DNA of 39,096 nt from Gemmatimonadaceae bacterium (GCA_019752115.1 JAIEMN010000063.1:1-39096); one strand, 5' to 3'; shown: positions 30,658-39,029, counted from the stretch's first letter. The notes: generated by a model not told the origin, from the letters alone. Made by a program: numbers and translations.

Positions 30658-31938
30658 ATGCGTTCGCCTCGCCACTTTCTGCACCCGCTGCTGCGTGCCG
30701 CGGTCCTGCTCGTCGTCGCGGTCATGCCAGCGATGGCGCAGCAGCTGCTCGTGCCCATGGACGACGGCCAGCGCAATCACCTGAAGGCCTACGGGGTCAC
30801 CTATCAGGCGCTCAAGGCCGGTCAGAAGGCGGAGTGGTTGCTCAACTATCGGGGCGGCGCGTTTCTGCTGCCCGATGTCCCCGATGTCCGCAAGCGTGCC
30901 GCCCTCGAAGGCGTGAGCGTCGAACCGGTCACCGATGGCGATGTGGCGGCGATCCGTCGCGAGATCGCCGGCGGCAACATGGACGCGGTGGTACTCGAGC
31001 GGTCGCCGCGCATTGCGATCTATCGCCCCGTCGATCAGCCACCCTGGGACGACGCCGTGACGCTGGCCCTGACCTACGCCGGCATCGACTTCACGAGCAT
31101 CTGGGACGACAACGTGATGAACGGGGAACTCAGCAAGTATGACTGGGTGCACCTCCATCACGAAGACTTCACCGGTCAGTACAACAAGCTCTATCTCGCG
31201 TATCGCGATGCGCCGTGGTTCGTGGCGCAGCGTGAGCGGGACATGGGCATGGCCAAGCGCTTCGGCAAGAACGATGTGCCGGCACTCAAGAAGGCGGTGG
31301 CGGACAACATCCGCGGCTTCGTGGATCGCGGCGGCTTCCTCTTCGCCATGTGCGGCGCCACCGAATCGCTCGATCTCGGCATCGCGGCGCTCAATGTCGA
31401 TATCGCCGGGCCCTACTCCGACGGGACGCCGGTGCAGGGCGATGCCGATGCGAAGCTCGACTGGACGCGTGCGCTCGCCTTCAGCGGGGCCCACATCGAA
31501 CCGAGCCCGTACATCAACGCGCTGTCGGACATCGACGGCCACCAGGTGAACGTGCCGTCGCGCCGGCAGCCGCTCGGCGCGTTCACGCTCTTTGGCTTCT
31601 CGGCCAAGCTCGACCCGGTCGCGACCATGCTGGTCCAGGATCATCGCACGGTAATCCCCGATTTCTTTGGCGTGACCACGAGCTTCAACAAGGCCGTGAT
31701 CAAGCCGACTGTGACCATTCTGGCGCAGGAAGACGGCGCCCCGTGGGCCAAGTATCTGCACGGCGACTACGGCAAGGGGTCGTGGACGTTCCTCGGTGGC
31801 CATGATCCCGAGGACCCGCAGCACGCCATCGGCAGCCCGCCGACGGACTTGTCGCTGCATCCGAATTCGCCGGGCTACCGGCTGATTCTCAACAACGTGC
31901 TGTTCCCGGCCGCCAAGAAGAAGCCGCGCAAGACCTGA
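30658..31938 (+). CDS. Secreted GATase-like-fold protein, 'asparagine synthetase B' look-alike family
   Basis: This 426-residue protein starts 8 bp after the TPR gene's stop and has a signal peptide (1-27, ending PAMAQ). The opening (LLVPMDDGQRNHLKAYGVTY, WLLNYRGGAFLLPD) matches a family commonly named 'asparagine synthetase B' in Bacteroidota databases, but it has no AsnB domains: no N-terminal Cys for glutamine hydrolysis and no SGGxDS ATP motif, so that name is misleading. The second half has FVDRGGFLFAMCGATESLD, like the RGGFL element of DUF4159, and HGDYGKGSWTFLGGHDPEDPQH, typical of a GATase-1-like fold. It is the last gene of the envelope module. Function unknown. Confidence 0.8.
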   Translation: MRSPRHFLHPLLRAAVLLVVAVMPAMAQQLLVPMDDGQRNHLKAYGVTYQALKAGQKAEWLLNYRGGAFLLPDVPDVRKRAALEGVSVEPVTDGDVAAIRREIAGGNMDAVVLERSPRIAIYRPVDQPPWDDAVTLALTYAGIDFTSIWDDNVMNGELSKYDWVHLHHEDFTGQYNKLYLAYRDAPWFVAQRERDMGMAKRFGKNDVPALKKAVADNIRGFVDRGGFLFAMCGATESLDLGIAALNVDIAGPYSDGTPVQGDADAKLDWTRALAFSGAHIEPSPYINALSDIDGHQVNVPSRRQPLGAFTLFGFSAKLDPVATMLVQDHRTVIPDFFGVTTSFNKAVIKPTVTILAQEDGAPWAKYLHGDYGKGSWTFLGGHDPEDPQHAIGSPPTDLSLHPNSPGYRLILNNVLFPAAKKKPRKT

Positions 31939-31963
31939 GCGGCGCGGTGAGCACGCAGTGGCC

Positions 31964-34522
31964 ATGAAGGCAAAACGGGCGCGCTCGAGCACGAGCGAAC
32001 CGATCGGCGAGGCGCGGCTGTCCACCAAGGCGGCCGCGTCGATTCGCAGCACCATTCGCCTGCACGGCGGCAACGAAGTCTGCTTCGTGTGCGGCGTGGA
32101 TGAAGACGGCACGATCATCAGCGCGCGCAAGGTTGCGGCCGGTGATGTGCAGAGTGTGCTCGCGCTGCCGGGGTGCGCCGAGCGCGGCGAACTGCTGCTG
32201 CACAACCATCCGAGCGGGGAGCTCACACCCAGCGACGCCGACATGGAAGTGGCGTATCGCTTCCACGGCAACGGCGTGGGCTTTGGCATCGTGGACAACG
32301 ATGCGACGCGGGTCTACATCGTGGCCGAGGTGCCCAAGGGCAAGGTCCTCACGCCGGTTGATCCCGATGTGGTGGATGTGACGCTCGGGCCGTACGGCCT
32401 CGTGGCGCAGGCCATGCGGCAGTTGCACGGGGCGCGCGATTACGAAGATCGCCCGGCGCAGCGCGCGATGGCGGCGGCGGTGACCGACACCTTCAACGAT
32501 GGCGGCGTGGCGCTGCTCGAAGCCGGCACCGGCGTCGGCAAGTCGCTCGGCTATCTCGTGCCCGCGCTCCGCTGGGCGGCCGCAAACGGCGAGCGCACGA
32601 TCGTGAGTACCGCGACGATCACGCTGCAGGAGCAGCTGGTCACCAAGGACCTCCCGTTCCTGCAGAAGGCGCTGAGTGATCAGGAGGTGCGGTTCGCGCT
32701 GCTCAAGGGGTGGCGGAACTATCTGTGCCTCTATCGCCTGGAGCAGGCCACCGGGGCTGGCGCGGCGCTCTTCGAGAATGACGCGAGCGCCGAAGTGGAG
32801 CGGCTGCGCACATGGGCGGAGAAGACCACCGACGGCTCGCTCGCCGATTTGCCCGATCCCCCACGCCCCGATGTGTGGGACGAAGTCTCCGCCGAGCCCG
32901 ATCTCTGCGGGCGGCTCAAGTGCGAGTTCTACGCCAAGTGCTTCCTCTTCAAGGCGCGGCGCGAAGCGGCGGTGGCCGATGTGGTGGTGGTGAACCATCA
33001 CCTGCTGCTGAGTGACGTCGCCGTGCGGCGTCAGGTGCAGAACTGGGATGATGCGGCGGTGCTCCCGGCATACAAGCGGCTGGTGATCGACGAAGGGCAT
33101 CATCTCGAGGAAGCGGCCGGGTCGCACCTTGGGAGTTCGATCACGCGACGTGCCTTGGCGCGGCTCTTCAATCGGCTGGAGCGGCGCGGCAAGGGGCTGT
33201 TGCCGGCGCTCGCGGCGAAGCTGGGCGGCATGAACGACCTGCTCGCGGTGGCGAGTCTCGATCTCGTGCGCGAGCGGTTGTTCTCGAGCACGCTCACCGC
33301 GCGCGATCGGACGCAGCTGCTCTTTGAGCTGCTGGGTGCGGTGCTCGAGATGCACAGCGGCCCCGTCATGCGTCTCACCGAGGACTTCCAGCAGCACCAG
33401 CTCTGGATGAACGGCATCGAGCGCGCGTTGGGGGAGCTGCTCACGGAGATCGACGCGCTCGCGCAGGGGCTGCAGGTGGTGCAGCAGCGCCTGGAGAGCG
33501 ACGAGAAGCGTGCCGAGGAGATGGCGCCGTTCCTTGGGGAAGTGCGCGCGGTGATCCGGCGGCTGCAGGGAGCGGGCGACTCGCTCAACAAGGGGCTCCG
33601 CCCACCGGAGAAGGGCCCCGATGTGGTGCGCTGGATGGAGTTCCAGGGCAAGCCCACACCGAACGAGCGCAACATCGCGGTGCACTGCGTACCGCTCGAC
33701 CTGGCGCCGGTCCTGCGCGAGGATCTGTTCGGGCGCGTCGAGACCACCGTGGTGACGAGTGCGACGCTGGCGACCCACGGGGGCTTCGACTTCTTGCAGC
33801 AGCGCCTCGGGCTCGATGCACGCGAAGCGCCGACGCGCACGGCGGTGTTTCCGAGTCCGTTCGACTATCCGCGACAGGCGTTACTCGTGGTGCCGACGGA
33901 TTTGCCGGCGCCCAACGAGAACGCCGCTGAGCACTTCGCGCAGGTGTGCCGCCATCTGCGCGATCTCATGACGGCCAGCGACGGCGGGCTCTTTGCGCTG
34001 TTCACGAGCCATCGCGACGTGCGCGAGATGGCGGCGTGGCTACGCGGCCCGGGGCAGGGCGCGAGCTGGCCCCTGCTGGTGCACGGCGAGGAGCCGCGCG
34101 ATGTGTTGCTGCAGCGCTTCCGCGACGCCGGCCGCGCGGTACTGCTCGGCACGGCGACGTTCTGGGAAGGCGTGGATGTGCCGGGCGACGCGCTGCGCGG
34201 GCTGCTGATTGCGAAGCTGCCATTCCGCGTCCCCACCGAGCCCATTGTCGCCGCGCAGTGCGAGGCGATCGAAGCCCGCGGCGGGAATGCGTTCGGCGAG
34301 TTCATGCTCCCGCACGCGTCGCTCCGCCTCAAGCAGGGGTTCGGGCGGTTGATCCGCACCGCAACCGACCGCGGCGTGGTGGTGCTGAGTGATCCGCGCG
34401 TCATGACCAAGCGGTACGGGCGCGAGCTGCTGGACGGGCTGCCGCCGGCCAAGCGGGTGGTGGGAGCGTGGGGGGAGGTGCGGGGGGAAGTGTCAGCGTT
34501 CTATCGGGGGCGGCGTAACTGA
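31964..34522 (+). CDS. JAMM/Prok-JAB metalloprotease domain fused to a DinG-type Fe-S superfamily 2 helicase
   Basis: The protein has 852 residues. Residues 18-135 form a JAMM domain with all metal-site residues: Glu38 (NEVCF), His80 and His82 (LLLHNHPSG), Ser90 and Asp93, in the exact HxHx7SxxD spacing. Residues 160-850 form an XPD/DinG-like 5'-3' DNA helicase: Walker A EAGTGVGKS (186-194), four cluster cysteines Cys255, Cys315, Cys320 and Cys326, the DEGH box (376-379), TSATL, and QGFGRLIR near the end. DinG unwinds R-loops and damaged DNA; classical Gram-positive DinG has an exonuclease in place of JAMM. A GTG six bases upstream is another possible start. The TGA stop lies within a palindrome's AACTGATCAGT core. 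Confidence 0.92.
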   Translation: MKAKRARSSTSEPIGEARLSTKAAASIRSTIRLHGGNEVCFVCGVDEDGTIISARKVAAGDVQSVLALPGCAERGELLLHNHPSGELTPSDADMEVAYRFHGNGVGFGIVDNDATRVYIVAEVPKGKVLTPVDPDVVDVTLGPYGLVAQAMRQLHGARDYEDRPAQRAMAAAVTDTFNDGGVALLEAGTGVGKSLGYLVPALRWAAANGERTIVSTATITLQEQLVTKDLPFLQKALSDQEVRFALLKGWRNYLCLYRLEQATGAGAALFENDASAEVERLRTWAEKTTDGSLADLPDPPRPDVWDEVSAEPDLCGRLKCEFYAKCFLFKARREAAVADVVVVNHHLLLSDVAVRRQVQNWDDAAVLPAYKRLVIDEGHHLEEAAGSHLGSSITRRALARLFNRLERRGKGLLPALAAKLGGMNDLLAVASLDLVRERLFSSTLTARDRTQLLFELLGAVLEMHSGPVMRLTEDFQQHQLWMNGIERALGELLTEIDALAQGLQVVQQRLESDEKRAEEMAPFLGEVRAVIRRLQGAGDSLNKGLRPPEKGPDVVRWMEFQGKPTPNERNIAVHCVPLDLAPVLREDLFGRVETTVVTSATLATHGGFDFLQQRLGLDAREAPTRTAVFPSPFDYPRQALLVVPTDLPAPNENAAEHFAQVCRHLRDLMTASDGGLFALFTSHRDVREMAAWLRGPGQGASWPLLVHGEEPRDVLLQRFRDAGRAVLLGTATFWEGVDVPGDALRGLLIAKLPFRVPTEPIVAAQCEAIEARGGNAFGEFMLPHASLRLKQGFGRLIRTATDRGVVVLSDPRVMTKRYGRELLDGLPPAKRVVGAWGEVRGEVSAFYRGRRN

Positions 34523-34646
34523 TCAGTTTGGGGTTTGGGGTCGTTGGTTTGGGGTTGCTGGGTTTCGGACTAGCGACCTGTCGTGCCAATTACCCGTGAA
34601 CACCGAACCCCAGAACACCACACCCCGAACCGATCTGTTCAAACCC
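34517..34646. repeat. Imperfect intergenic palindrome, family II copy 2
   Basis: It begins with AACTGATCAGT at 34517, inside the helicase stop region, and shares 26 exact bases (34517-34542) with the perfect palindrome at 4026-4095. G-rich material (to about 34568) is loosely mirrored by C-rich material at 34602-34644, separated by about 33 nt. Pairing is much poorer than in the other copies, so it may be a decayed element. It ends 4 bp before the next start codon. Confidence 0.7.
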
Positions 34647-34650
34647 ACCC

Positions 34651-35277
34651 ATGCCGCTTAGCCAGCTCCCCTCCAAGATCATTTGCGTCGGCAAGAACTA
34701 CCTCGACCACGCCAAGGAAATGGGTGGGGAGGTCCCGCCGTATCCGCTCCTCTTTTTCAAACCGGCGTCCAGTCTGATCGCGGACGGGGAATCCATCGTG
34801 CTCCACCCGGTGTCGAACCACATCGACTACGAAGGGGAGATCGCGTTGGTCATCGGGAAGCGGCTGTCGAAGGCCAAGGATGAAGCGGAAGCGGTGGCGG
34901 CGATCAGTGGCGTGGCGGCGTTCAACGACGTGAGCGCGCGCGACCTGCAGAAGGCCGACGGCCAGTGGGCCCGGGCCAAGGGGCTCGATACCTTCGGGCC
35001 GGTGGGGACCCCGGTGCCGCCGCCGGCGGATTTCGACGCCATCGAGGTCATCACCCGCCTCAACGGCAAGGTCGTGCAGCACGCCAAGGGTGGAGACATG
35101 GCCTACAAGATCCCCTTCCTGGTGCACTACATCAGCCAGTACTTCACGCTGGAGCCGGGCGACCTGATCGCCACCGGGACCCCCTCGGGGGTGGGCCAGA
35201 TCCGGCCCGGGGACGAGGTGGAGGTCGAGCTGGTCGGGTTCAGCCGTATCAAAAATCCGGTCGTCGCGGGCACTTGA
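34651..35277 (+). CDS. Fumarylacetoacetate hydrolase (FAH) family protein
   Basis: This 208-residue single-domain FAH-fold protein is a metal-dependent hydrolase or decarboxylase of 2-oxo acids; close relatives act on acylpyruvates or oxaloacetate, and specificity cannot be read here. Motifs include IICVGKNYLDHAKEMG at the start, the metal-site acids in HIDYEGEIALVIG, the lid and active-site stretch AAFNDVSARDLQ, and GDLIATGTPSGVGQIRPGD near the end. Length fits the short FAH group. The start is preceded by a palindrome; the next gene begins 27 bp after its stop. No catabolic partner is seen. Confidence 0.93.
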   Translation: MPLSQLPSKIICVGKNYLDHAKEMGGEVPPYPLLFFKPASSLIADGESIVLHPVSNHIDYEGEIALVIGKRLSKAKDEAEAVAAISGVAAFNDVSARDLQKADGQWARAKGLDTFGPVGTPVPPPADFDAIEVITRLNGKVVQHAKGGDMAYKIPFLVHYISQYFTLEPGDLIATGTPSGVGQIRPGDEVEVELVGFSRIKNPVVAGT

Positions 35278-35304
35278 CGGCCAAAATCGGGTATCTTTCT
35301 CGAC

Positions 35305-36327
35305 ATGACCGCCTCCCGCCCGCCTGAGGCCCCCAACGGGGGTCTTCCACCGGAGCGCCCAACAGCGCCCCGGCGGCGGGCCGTGGAGGGACTGCCAGAG
35401 CGCAAGCGCCTGTCCCCATCGGTGGCGGCACTCGCCGTGGGCGCGCACATCGCCATCGGCTTCGTGCTGGTGCAGGTGCTCACCTTCGGGCATGGGCTGC
35501 CGGGGTGGCTGCGCTTCGAAAACGAGCGCATGCCCGAGGAGCGGCTTACCTACGTGACCCCCAAAGCGCCGGTCACGCCGCCGCCGGCGCTGCGACAGGT
35601 GCCGCGTCGGGTGGACGAGCGCCTGCAGCCCCCCGCGCCCACGGTGGCGCCGGCGGGCGTACCGGAAGCACCGCCCGAGGTGAAGCCGCTGAGCCCCCGC
35701 GATACGGGGAGTGGCGGCACCGCCGGCAACGGCGTTGGCGCGCTCGATCCGAACGTGCGCGGCGTGCGTCCGGGGTATACCGACGAACGCGTGTGGCGCG
35801 GCACCACCGGCAACGGTGGTGATGGCAGCGGCGGCGCGGCGCGCCGCGGCGATCGCGCCGACAACCTCGATTCGATCATGGCCAGCGCCATCATGGGCGC
35901 CGCCGATTCGCTCGACTCCATTGCGCGCGCGTCGGGCAAGTACGGCCGGCAGCCGGGCGACTGGACCAAGACCGACAAGAACGGCCGCAAGTGGGGCTGG
36001 GACCAGCAGGGCATCCGCCTCGGCAAGTACACGCTGCCGAACGCGCTGCTCGCGCTGCTCCCGATGAACGCGGCCACCGCGGCGGGCATGTCCGCCAACC
36101 CGGTGGGCATGGCGGCCGGCGCGCGCATCAGCGCGGCCAGTGCCGACATTCAGCGCATGGCCGCCCGCGGCATGGGCGACGCCGAGTTCAAGCGCATCGT
36201 GAAGGAAATGGACGCGAAGCACGACACGCAGCGCCGCGAGCGTCTGCGCGCGCCGAGCGCGAGCTACGCGGCCCCGCTCAAGAGCGACGGCAAGCCCACG
36301 AGCAACGGGCAGCCCAGCGGGCGCTGA
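35305..36327 (+). CDS. TonB-like single-span protein of unknown function
   Basis: This is a 340-residue protein with the architecture of TonB: a short basic cytoplasmic N-terminus, one membrane span (about 38-60, SVAALAVGAHIAIGFVLVQV), then a Pro-rich stretch (VTPKAPVTPPPALRQVP, then PPAPTVAPAGVPEAPPEV) able to cross the periplasm. The C-terminal half, however, has no recognised TonB domain; it includes a Gly-rich linker (GSGGTAGNGVG), WGWDQQGIRLGKYTLPNALLALLPMN, and a charged helical end. I do not recognise this domain. The next gene, a plug-like secreted protein, starts 6 bp after its stop, which suggests the two act together. Confidence 0.72.
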   Translation: MTASRPPEAPNGGLPPERPTAPRRRAVEGLPERKRLSPSVAALAVGAHIAIGFVLVQVLTFGHGLPGWLRFENERMPEERLTYVTPKAPVTPPPALRQVPRRVDERLQPPAPTVAPAGVPEAPPEVKPLSPRDTGSGGTAGNGVGALDPNVRGVRPGYTDERVWRGTTGNGGDGSGGAARRGDRADNLDSIMASAIMGAADSLDSIARASGKYGRQPGDWTKTDKNGRKWGWDQQGIRLGKYTLPNALLALLPMNAATAAGMSANPVGMAAGARISAASADIQRMAARGMGDAEFKRIVKEMDAKHDTQRRERLRAPSASYAAPLKSDGKPTSNGQPSGR

Positions 36328-36333
36328 GGCACC

Positions 36334-37077
36334 GTGCGCCGACGCGGGTCGTGCGCGTGGCTGGGTCTCGCGAGTGTGATCCCCGCGCTGCTCAGCGCGC
36401 AGACCAGTGTCCTGCGTGGTCGGGTGATCGACGCGCGATCGAAGCGGGCCGTGCCTGCGACCGTGGAGTTCCGCGCGGCCGATACGACCATCGTGCGCGA
36501 GGGGGCATCCACCTACGCGATTCCGGCGTTACCGGCGGGGCGCTTTGAGCTGATCGTGCGCGCGATCGGCTATCAGTCGGTCACCATGCGCGTCGAACTC
36601 GCCGCGAATGACACGGTGGACGCGGATGTCGAACTTGAGCGCATTGCGACCAAACTGGCCAAGGTGCGCACCGACTCGGTGGCGCTTCCGGCCGTGTATG
36701 CGGGGCGACTCGCCGAGTTCGAGGAGCGACGCGCCTTCGGGATCGGGCGTTTTCTCGACTGGACGTTCTTCGCGCAGAACCAGAACCGCGCCCTGTCGTC
36801 ATTGCTCGACGGCCGGTTCGCCAGCCTGCGCGTGAACCGCAAGGGAACGGCCAAGCATCAGTTCACCACCAGTCGCAGCGGCCGGGCCTGTCCACCGCAG
36901 GTGCTGATCAACGGCGTCATCGATGACGAGTATGATCTCTCCCTGCTCGACACCCGCGAAGTGATCGGCTTCGAGTACTACACGCCCACCAACACGCCGC
37001 TCAAGTTCAATCGCACCACGATCGGTCGCGATCGCCCCGGCTCCGCGTGCGGCACGGTGTTGCTCTGGTTGCGCTGA
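36334..37077 (+). CDS. Secreted carboxypeptidase-regulatory-like/plug-like protein (short form)
   Basis: The start is GTG at 36334, 6 bp after the preceding stop; the protein has 247 residues. A signal peptide (about 1-22, ending LLSAQ) is followed by one beta-sandwich (SVLRGRVIDARSKRAVPATV, then AIPALPAGRFELIVRAIGYQSV). Residues 105-247 resemble the plug-like end of the tandem proteins at 6676-9495: AEFEERRAFGIGRF, a putative disulphide Cys pair, and VIGFEYYTPTNTPLKF. Unlike them it has one sandwich only. It is paired with a TonB-like protein. A long palindrome separates it from the convergent gltX. Confidence 0.83.
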   Translation: MRRRGSCAWLGLASVIPALLSAQTSVLRGRVIDARSKRAVPATVEFRAADTTIVREGASTYAIPALPAGRFELIVRAIGYQSVTMRVELAANDTVDADVELERIATKLAKVRTDSVALPAVYAGRLAEFEERRAFGIGRFLDWTFFAQNQNRALSSLLDGRFASLRVNRKGTAKHQFTTSRSGRACPPQVLINGVIDDEYDLSLLDTREVIGFEYYTPTNTPLKFNRTTIGRDRPGSACGTVLLWLR

Positions 37078-37124
37078 AGCGAAGCGCCGTACTGGTGATG
37101 AGGCCGCTGGTACACCGATGAGCA

Positions 37125-37225
37125 CTGTACCTGACCTGCGGAGGGGCGGAGCCGCGGTGCAACGGAGGGACGCCACTGACGTCTCCGTTGCGCCAATGCT
37201 CCGCCCCTCCGCAGGTCAGGCACAG
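37125..37225. repeat. Long intergenic palindrome between convergent genes
   Basis: The left arm (37125-37172) and right arm (37180-37225) are inverse complements over about 46 nt with few mismatches; the outer 28 bp has one (CCTGACCTGCGGAGGGGCGG and mirror). The loop is 7 nt. It lies between the plug-like gene (+) and gltX (-), so it may act as a two-way terminator. Its sequence is unlike the others in this window. Confidence 0.88.
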
Positions 37226-37260
37226 CCCGCTGATCGATTTCGCGCGCTCAGTCGAGCGGG

Positions 37261-38724
37261 CTAAACCGGCGCGCGCAGGTACTCCACCGCCGCCTTGATG
37301 CGCTTGAGGCTCTGCTCGCGCCCCACGTAGAGCAGCACGTCGAAGATGCCCGGGCTCACCGTGAGCCCGGTGAGCGCGACACGGAGCGGCTGGAAGATCT
37401 TGCCCCCCGAAATGCCGCGCTGCTCGGCAAGCGTGCGGAGCGCTTCCTCCATCGCCGCCGGTTCCCACCTGGCGAGGCCCGCGAGGCGCTCGTGGGTGGC
37501 TTCGAGCACATCGGCGGTGGCCGTCGCATCGCGCCACTGCTTGCTCACCGCGTCGGCGTCGTACTCCACGCCGTCGGTGAAGAAGACCTTCGCCTGCGTC
37601 ACGATCTCGTCGGTGAGACGCGCGCGAATGCGCAGGAGCTCCAGCACGCCGCAGAACCACGCGTGGCGGGCCTCCAGGTCCTCGGCGGTCGCAAAGCCCG
37701 CCTTCACCACGAGCGGCGCCACGATGCGCGCCAGTTCGTGAATATCGATCTTCGCGAGGTGCTGCCCGTTCATCCACTCCAGCTTCTTCGTGTCGAACAC
37801 CGCCGCCTTGGCGTGCAGGTTCTTCACATCGAACCGCTGGATCAGCTCCTCGAGGCTGAGCACCTCGACATCATCGCCCGTGCTCCAGCCGAGCAGCGCG
37901 AGGAAGTTGAGCATCGCCTGGGGCAGGAAGCCCTGATGCTGATAGTCGCCCACCGCCGTCGCACCGTGGCGCTTCGACAGCTTCTTGCCGTCGGTGCCGT
38001 GGATCATGGGCACGTGGCCGAACTGCGGCTCCTCGGCGCCGAGGGCTCGGTAGAGCAGGATCTGCTTGGGGGTGTTCGAGATATGGTCGTCGCCGCGCAT
38101 CACGAGCGTGACGCGCGCGGCGATGTCATCGCTCACCACGGCCATGTTGTACACCGGCGTGCCGTCGGAGCGGAGGATGACGAAATCCTCGATGTCCTTG
38201 TTCGGGAAGGAAATCCGCTCGTGCACGAGATCGTGCCACTCGGTGTGCCCCTCGGGGACCTTAAAGCGAATGGCGTACGGCTCGTTGTTGGCGAGCTTCT
38301 GGGCGAGCTCCGCGTCACTATACGTCGCCAGGCTGCGGTCGAAGCGGAACGCCTCGCCCTTGGCCTCGGCCTCGGCGCGCAGCTGCTCGATCACGCTCGC
38401 CGGCGTGAAGTCGCGATACGCCGCGCCGGTCTCGAGCAGGCGGTGCGCGTCGGCATAATGGCGGGCGACGTTCGCGCCCTGGTAGACGACCTCTTCATCC
38501 CACGTGAGGCCGAGCCACTCGAGCCCTTCGAAGATCGCGCGGGTGCTTTCGTCGGTGCTGCGCTGGCGGTCGGTGTCCTCGATACGGAGGAGGAAATCGC
38601 CGTCGTACTTCTTGGCGTAGAGCCAGTTGAAGAGCGCAGTCCGCGCGCCCCCCACATGGAGAAAGCCCGTAGGCGACGGGGCAAAGCGCACACGCGGGCG
38701 CTTCGCAGCAGGCGCTGACGACAT
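37261..38724 (-). CDS. gltX: Glutamyl-tRNA synthetase
   Basis: This 487-residue class I aminoacyl-tRNA synthetase charges tRNA-Glu with glutamate in the cytoplasm. The HIGH motif is FAPSPTGFLHVGGARTALF (His23 region) and the KMSKS motif is KLSKRHG (248-254). The 190-240 region (VYNMAVVSDDIAARVTLVMRGDDH) is typical. The C-terminal anticodon-binding helical domain (residues 320-487) looks complete. Whether it also charges tRNA-Gln cannot be judged here. The start at 38724 leaves a 10-residue Ala/Lys-rich lead. A tRNA-Ser gene lies upstream on the same strand, separated by a T-tailed terminator. Confidence 0.97.
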   Translation of the reverse strand: MSSAPAAKRPRVRFAPSPTGFLHVGGARTALFNWLYAKKYDGDFLLRIEDTDRQRSTDESTRAIFEGLEWLGLTWDEEVVYQGANVARHYADAHRLLETGAAYRDFTPASVIEQLRAEAEAKGEAFRFDRSLATYSDAELAQKLANNEPYAIRFKVPEGHTEWHDLVHERISFPNKDIEDFVILRSDGTPVYNMAVVSDDIAARVTLVMRGDDHISNTPKQILLYRALGAEEPQFGHVPMIHGTDGKKLSKRHGATAVGDYQHQGFLPQAMLNFLALLGWSTGDDVEVLSLEELIQRFDVKNLHAKAAVFDTKKLEWMNGQHLAKIDIHELARIVAPLVVKAGFATAEDLEARHAWFCGVLELLRIRARLTDEIVTQAKVFFTDGVEYDADAVSKQWRDATATADVLEATHERLAGLARWEPAAMEEALRTLAEQRGISGGKIFQPLRVALTGLTVSPGIFDVLLYVGREQSLKRIKAAVEYLRAPV

Positions 38725-38766
38725 ATGAAAACCGACCGAAGGTCAGGGGAAGAGCAGGGGGCAAAT

Positions 38767-38802
38767 AAAACGCGGGTCCGCCGGCTACCCAGCGGACCCG
38801 CG
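38767..38802 (-). terminator. Intrinsic terminator of the tRNA-Ser gene
   Basis: On the minus strand an 11-bp perfect stem (CGCGGGTCCGC, 38792-38802 paired with 38771-38781, loop 10 nt) is followed by TTTTATTT (38763-38770). It starts 4 bp after the tRNA's 3' end. This is the only classic stem plus T-tract terminator I see in the window, and it separates the tRNA from gltX. Confidence 0.9.
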
Positions 38803-38805
38803 GAA

Positions 38806-38895
38806 CGGAGAGAGCGGGATTCGAACCCGCGATAGAGGTTGACCCCCTATGCCGGTTTAGCAAACCGGTGCCTTCAGCCTCTCGGCCATCTCTCC
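38806..38895 (-). tRNA. tRNA-Ser (anticodon GCU)
   Basis: The 90-nt minus-strand gene has a 7-bp acceptor stem (GGAGAGA pairing with TCTCTCC), a D arm with GGCCGAGAGGCTGAAGGC, an anticodon arm CCGGTTTGCTAAACCGG with anticodon GCT, a long variable arm (CATAGGGGGTCAACCTCTATC, read with its stem) typical of serine tRNAs, and the T arm GGGTTCGAATCCC. The discriminator base is G. CCA is not encoded. It decodes AGC and AGU. Confidence 0.97.
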
Positions 38896-39029
38896 AAACC
38901 CCACGCCTTTCAGCTAACGCATTGCAGTGCAACGAGTTGCTGGTGGCGCGCCGCCTTGGCTCGGGGGAGCCGCGACAGATCCACAATGTAGTGGGGGGGG
39001 CGGGGCGGGGGCAACCGTTGGGATGCTGC

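Noticed and set aside
36327-36340. Possible frameshift joining the TonB-like and plug-like genes into one
   Set aside because: The upstream gene ends in a clear stop, and the next starts with GTG followed by its own signal peptide, so they are two genes.
38984-39012. G-run upstream of tRNA-Ser as a quadruplex regulator
   Set aside because: Runs of G are present, but this is expected in such GC-rich DNA and nothing ties it to the tRNA promoter, which I could not place with confidence.
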